From positions 1 to 7,203 of the forward strand of contig CALYUZ010000038.1 of the NCBI GenBank assembly GCA_945492685.1: 7,203 nucleotides of DNA, read 5' to 3'. Shown here one piece after another: positions 5,721-7,203 of the stretch. Source of the DNA: an uncultured Methanomassiliicoccaceae archaeon. Lineage in GTDB: Archaea; Thermoplasmatota; Thermoplasmata; Methanomassiliicoccales; Methanomethylophilaceae. The position numbers and the translations under genes are program-made. Position 1 is the stretch's first letter. The number at the start of each line of letters is the position of its first letter. The notes beneath the pieces were generated by a model that saw only the letters and a list, made by a program, of their open reading frames with translations, was not told the origin of the DNA and did no database searches.

Positions 5721-6383
5721 ATGGACCACAACCCCTTCAGGGGAATAGTCAGGAAGACCGGACCCGGATTGGCCATCCAGGAGGTGCTCTACGGATTCAT
5801 CATGGCCCTGATCTACGTGACAGCCGCCAGGATAGGTATCCTGAGGTACACCGACACCCTGAACCTCGTGATCCTGATAATCGGTATGAACTTCACCTGG
5901 GGGTTCATAGATGCGGTCGTCTTCTACATGGTAGATGTCTTCGATCAGAGGAAGTTCGTCCGCATAATGTCTGCATGCGACCTCCCGCACGAGAGAAAGG
6001 TGGAGATGATGCTCGACGAGTTCAGCGGGACGCCCCTGGACATCCTGGATCCGGAGGATGAGAGAAGGATCTGCGAGGAGATACTCTCGAAGACGATGGA
6101 GAGCGAATCCGAACGTCTCAGCGACAGAAGGGCGATGAGGGACAGTGCCGTCGCATGCTTCATCATCACCATCCTCACAACGATACCGATAGTGGTGCCG
6201 CTACTCCTCATCGAGGACACTGAAATCGCCCTCGCCGTTGCCTCGGGCCTATCGTCGATCTGCCTCTTCTTCATAGGGTTCAGGATGGAGAGATACCTCG
6301 GCGTCAACAGGTGGGCCGCGGGACTCTTCCTGACCGCCATCGGATGGGCGATAACCATAACAGCCACATTCACCGGCGGATGA
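5721..6383 (+). CDS. Five-helix membrane protein resembling the VIT1/CCC1 group
   Basis: A 220-residue protein with two hydrophobic helices (about 20-38 and 47-72), a charged segment (74-141) and three more helices (143-163, 167-187, 197-217). This 2 + soluble + 3 layout is that of VIT1/CCC1 iron/manganese transporters. The stretch MNFTWGFIDAVVFYMVDVF (56-74) resembles the 'N-aWGiiDavmY' motif that I recall from bacterial proteins annotated as VIT-family. Typical VIT1 metal-binding residues cannot be confirmed by eye; the charged segment has several Glu/Asp and one Cys (C86) but no obvious repeated metal motif. A metal-transport role is therefore only a suggestion. It is transcribed away from the transporter operon, probably from its own leaderless promoter, and converges on the next gene. 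The ATG fits the TATA spacing and no earlier in-frame start is evident. Confidence 0.85.
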   Translation: MDHNPFRGIVRKTGPGLAIQEVLYGFIMALIYVTAARIGILRYTDTLNLVILIIGMNFTWGFIDAVVFYMVDVFDQRKFVRIMSACDLPHERKVEMMLDEFSGTPLDILDPEDERRICEEILSKTMESESERLSDRRAMRDSAVACFIITILTTIPIVVPLLLIEDTEIALAVASGLSSICLFFIGFRMERYLGVNRWAAGLFLTAIGWAITITATFTGG

Positions 6384-6436
6384 TGATGGCCCTGTCTCCC
6401 TTCCTATAATATATCTATAATGGAAGACGGGTGATC

Positions 6437-6452
6437 GGGGTCCGGAGACCCC
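6437..6452. terminator. Hairpin between convergent genes
   Basis: GGGGTC-CGGA-GACCCC is a perfect 6-bp stem with a tetraloop, 16 bases beyond the stop of the minus-strand gene and 54 beyond that of the plus-strand gene. No T run follows on either strand, although a very AT-rich stretch (6405-6421), flanked by CTTCC and GGAAG, lies next to it. It may serve as a two-way terminator or 3'-end protector. Confidence 0.4.
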
Positions 6453-6467
6453 ATGGTTTGACGGGAC

Positions 6468-6893
6468 TCAGATGTCCCTGAAGAGTGTGGCGTACTCCAT
6501 CTTCTTGGCGCCGAAATAATCCCTGCAGTACTTCGCGGTCTCCTCCGGAGGGAAGTGCTTGCAGGAGAACACGTCGATGAACGCCCTGTCGGTGTCCTCG
6601 GCGAAGTGTCCTGCAATGCAGGATGTCTCGATGAGCTGGATGAGCGAGTATCCCTCGACCTTGGGCTCGGCTCCGAAACGGACGGCGATGGGCTCCCCGT
6701 ACCTCTTCATGTCGATGTGCTTGGCCAGATCGATAGCGAACTGCTTGATGTATTCCCCGTCCGAGATCTTCTGGTGGTCGCACTCGCCGAGATCTATGGC
6801 GATGTGGAGACCCCACTGCTTCTCGTCGTTGTATTTCTTGATGGACTCCTCATCGCTGAGGAGCGGACCGGAGTACGGGCTCATGCTGTACAC
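6468..6893 (-). CDS. AdoMet-decarboxylase-like protein (SpeD/SpeH fold), non-canonical processing site
   Basis: A 141-residue soluble protein, close to the usual length of prokaryotic class 1 AdoMet decarboxylase proenzymes. HIAIDLGECD (30-39) lines up with the first strand of that family, and AFIDVFSCKHFPPEETAKYCRDYFGAKK (104-131) with the 'yaavDvfsCG..dp..a...l...f.a' end. Canonical enzymes cut themselves at Glu-Ser-His to make a pyruvoyl cofactor; the aligned segment here is ETSCIAGHFAE (89-99), so the cleavage serine position is Thr90 and the following His is Ser91. I recall similar ETS...GHF sequences among methanogen proteins annotated as AdoMet decarboxylase, but their activity is not known to me. 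Decarboxylation of AdoMet for polyamine synthesis is thus uncertain. The GTG at 6893 is chosen because AGGTGA sits 4 bases upstream; the ATG at 6884 is too far from it. Confidence 0.88.
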   Translation of the reverse strand: MYSMSPYSGPLLSDEESIKKYNDEKQWGLHIAIDLGECDHQKISDGEYIKQFAIDLAKHIDMKRYGEPIAVRFGAEPKVEGYSLIQLIETSCIAGHFAEDTDRAFIDVFSCKHFPPEETAKYCRDYFGAKKMEYATLFRDI

Positions 6894-6968
6894 AATGTCA
6901 CCTGAGGGCTGTGAAACCCCTGAGCCGCTGTTACATTATCCCACTATTTCAAAAGATTCCCACCACTC

Positions 6969-7071
6969 GGATACGATTGTCGGGTGAGCGACAATGTCGG
7001 GCCGCATGTATCTCCCAGGAGTCAACGATGTTGCGTTGGTTCGCAACGCATTAGTACGCCGAGTAGTTCGG
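6969..7071. repeat. Cluster of nested inverted repeats in the divergent promoter region
   Basis: Three dyads lie in a row. The first is ATTGTCG-GGTGAG-CGACAAT (6976-6995), bracketed by GATAC (6970-6974) and GTATC (7008-7012), and overlapping a second palindrome CGACAATGTCG (6989-6999). The second is TGCGTTG-GTTCG-CAACGCA (7032-7050), overlapping the alternatives GTTGCG-TTGGTT-CGCAAC (7030-7047) and CAAC-GAT-GTTG (7023-7033). The third is CCGA-GTAGT-TCGG (7059-7071), seven bases before the DUF362 ATG. They could be operator half-sites or a folded RNA leader; I recognise neither a riboswitch nor a tRNA. Confidence 0.5.
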
Positions 7072-7078
7072 AACCATC

Positions 7079-7203
7079 ATGGATACCGCGACTTCCAAGG
7101 TGTACTTCACCGATATGAGATGCGAGAACGGCGACAGCCTCCTCGCCAAGACCGAAAGGGTCGCACGCGCCGCCGGCATCTGCGACATCGACATGGAGAA
7201 GAA
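7079..7203 (+). CDS. DUF362-type protein, N-terminal fragment
   Basis: The first 41 codons of a gene that leaves the right edge. The visible sequence (MDTATSKVYFTDMRCENGDS, then LLAKTERVARAAGICDIDMEKK) matches the characteristic opening of DUF362 proteins, in which 'SKVYFTD', a 'LL.K..R....AG' helix and 'idf..K' precede the conserved 'aiKiHfGE' segment. Family members often carry 4Fe-4S ferredoxin motifs further along, which are outside this window; their function is poorly defined. No good ribosome site precedes the ATG at 7079. The gene diverges from the AdoMet-decarboxylase-like gene across a 185-base region rich in inverted repeats. Because only 41 residues are visible, the family assignment is from the pattern alone. 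Confidence 0.75.
   Translation, partial: MDTATSKVYFTDMRCENGDSLLAKTERVARAAGICDIDMEK

Noticed and set aside
7030..7052. A tRNA T-arm suggested by the GTTCG sequence
   Set aside because: The 7-base loop does not fit the TTCRANY pattern and no acceptor, D or anticodon arm can be formed around it.

Overview
The window looks like chromosomal DNA from a methanogen-type euryarchaeon, most likely of the Thermoplasmatota/Methanomassiliicoccales kind. This is an inference. The support is TATA-type promoters, binding proteins held by an N-terminal hydrophobic anchor without a lipobox cysteine, GGAGG/GGTGA ribosome sites beside apparently leaderless starts, and a methanogen-like AdoMet-decarboxylase relative next to a DUF362 gene. 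No rRNA, tRNA or other taxonomic marker is present. I see no mobile element, CRISPR array, tRNA or rRNA.

Layout. From 1 to 2265, on the minus strand, is an amino-acid ABC transporter: a GlnP-type fusion (two tandem binding domains plus permease) followed by the first 27 codons of its GlnQ-type ATPase, which runs off the left edge. Positions 2266-2520 are a gene-free spacer with the glnP promoter. From 2521 to 5545, also minus, is a second ABC transporter of the NitT/TauT/SsuABC type, in the order binding protein, permease, ATPase, terminator. A hairpin and a second TATA box lie between the binding protein and the permease. Positions 5503-5720 are a divergent AT-rich promoter region. From 5721 to 6383, plus strand, is a five-helix membrane protein resembling the VIT1/CCC1 group. 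It converges on a small minus-strand gene (6468-6893) of the AdoMet-decarboxylase fold. Positions 6894-7078 are a divergent region full of nested inverted repeats, followed by the start of a DUF362 gene that leaves the right edge.

How the genes work together. Each transporter is a self-contained unit. Glutamine- or glutamate-type amino acids are the expected cargo of the first, with binding domain, channel half and ATPase encoded by just two genes. A small organic anion (sulfonate, nitrate-like or a vitamin precursor) is the generic expectation for the second, and its true substrate is unknown.

The strongest unusual observation is the binding protein of the second transporter. Its sequence reads as a circular permutation of the NMT1/TauA fold: the segment that normally begins the mature protein sits at the C-terminus, joined by a short linker to the normal C-terminal end, and the membrane anchor is attached in mid-fold. 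The neighbouring GlnP carries a tandem duplication of its binding domain, which is the kind of intermediate from which such a permutation can arise. Secondary points of interest are the AdoMet-decarboxylase relative that lacks the usual Glu-Ser-His processing site and the dyad-rich region in front of the DUF362 gene.
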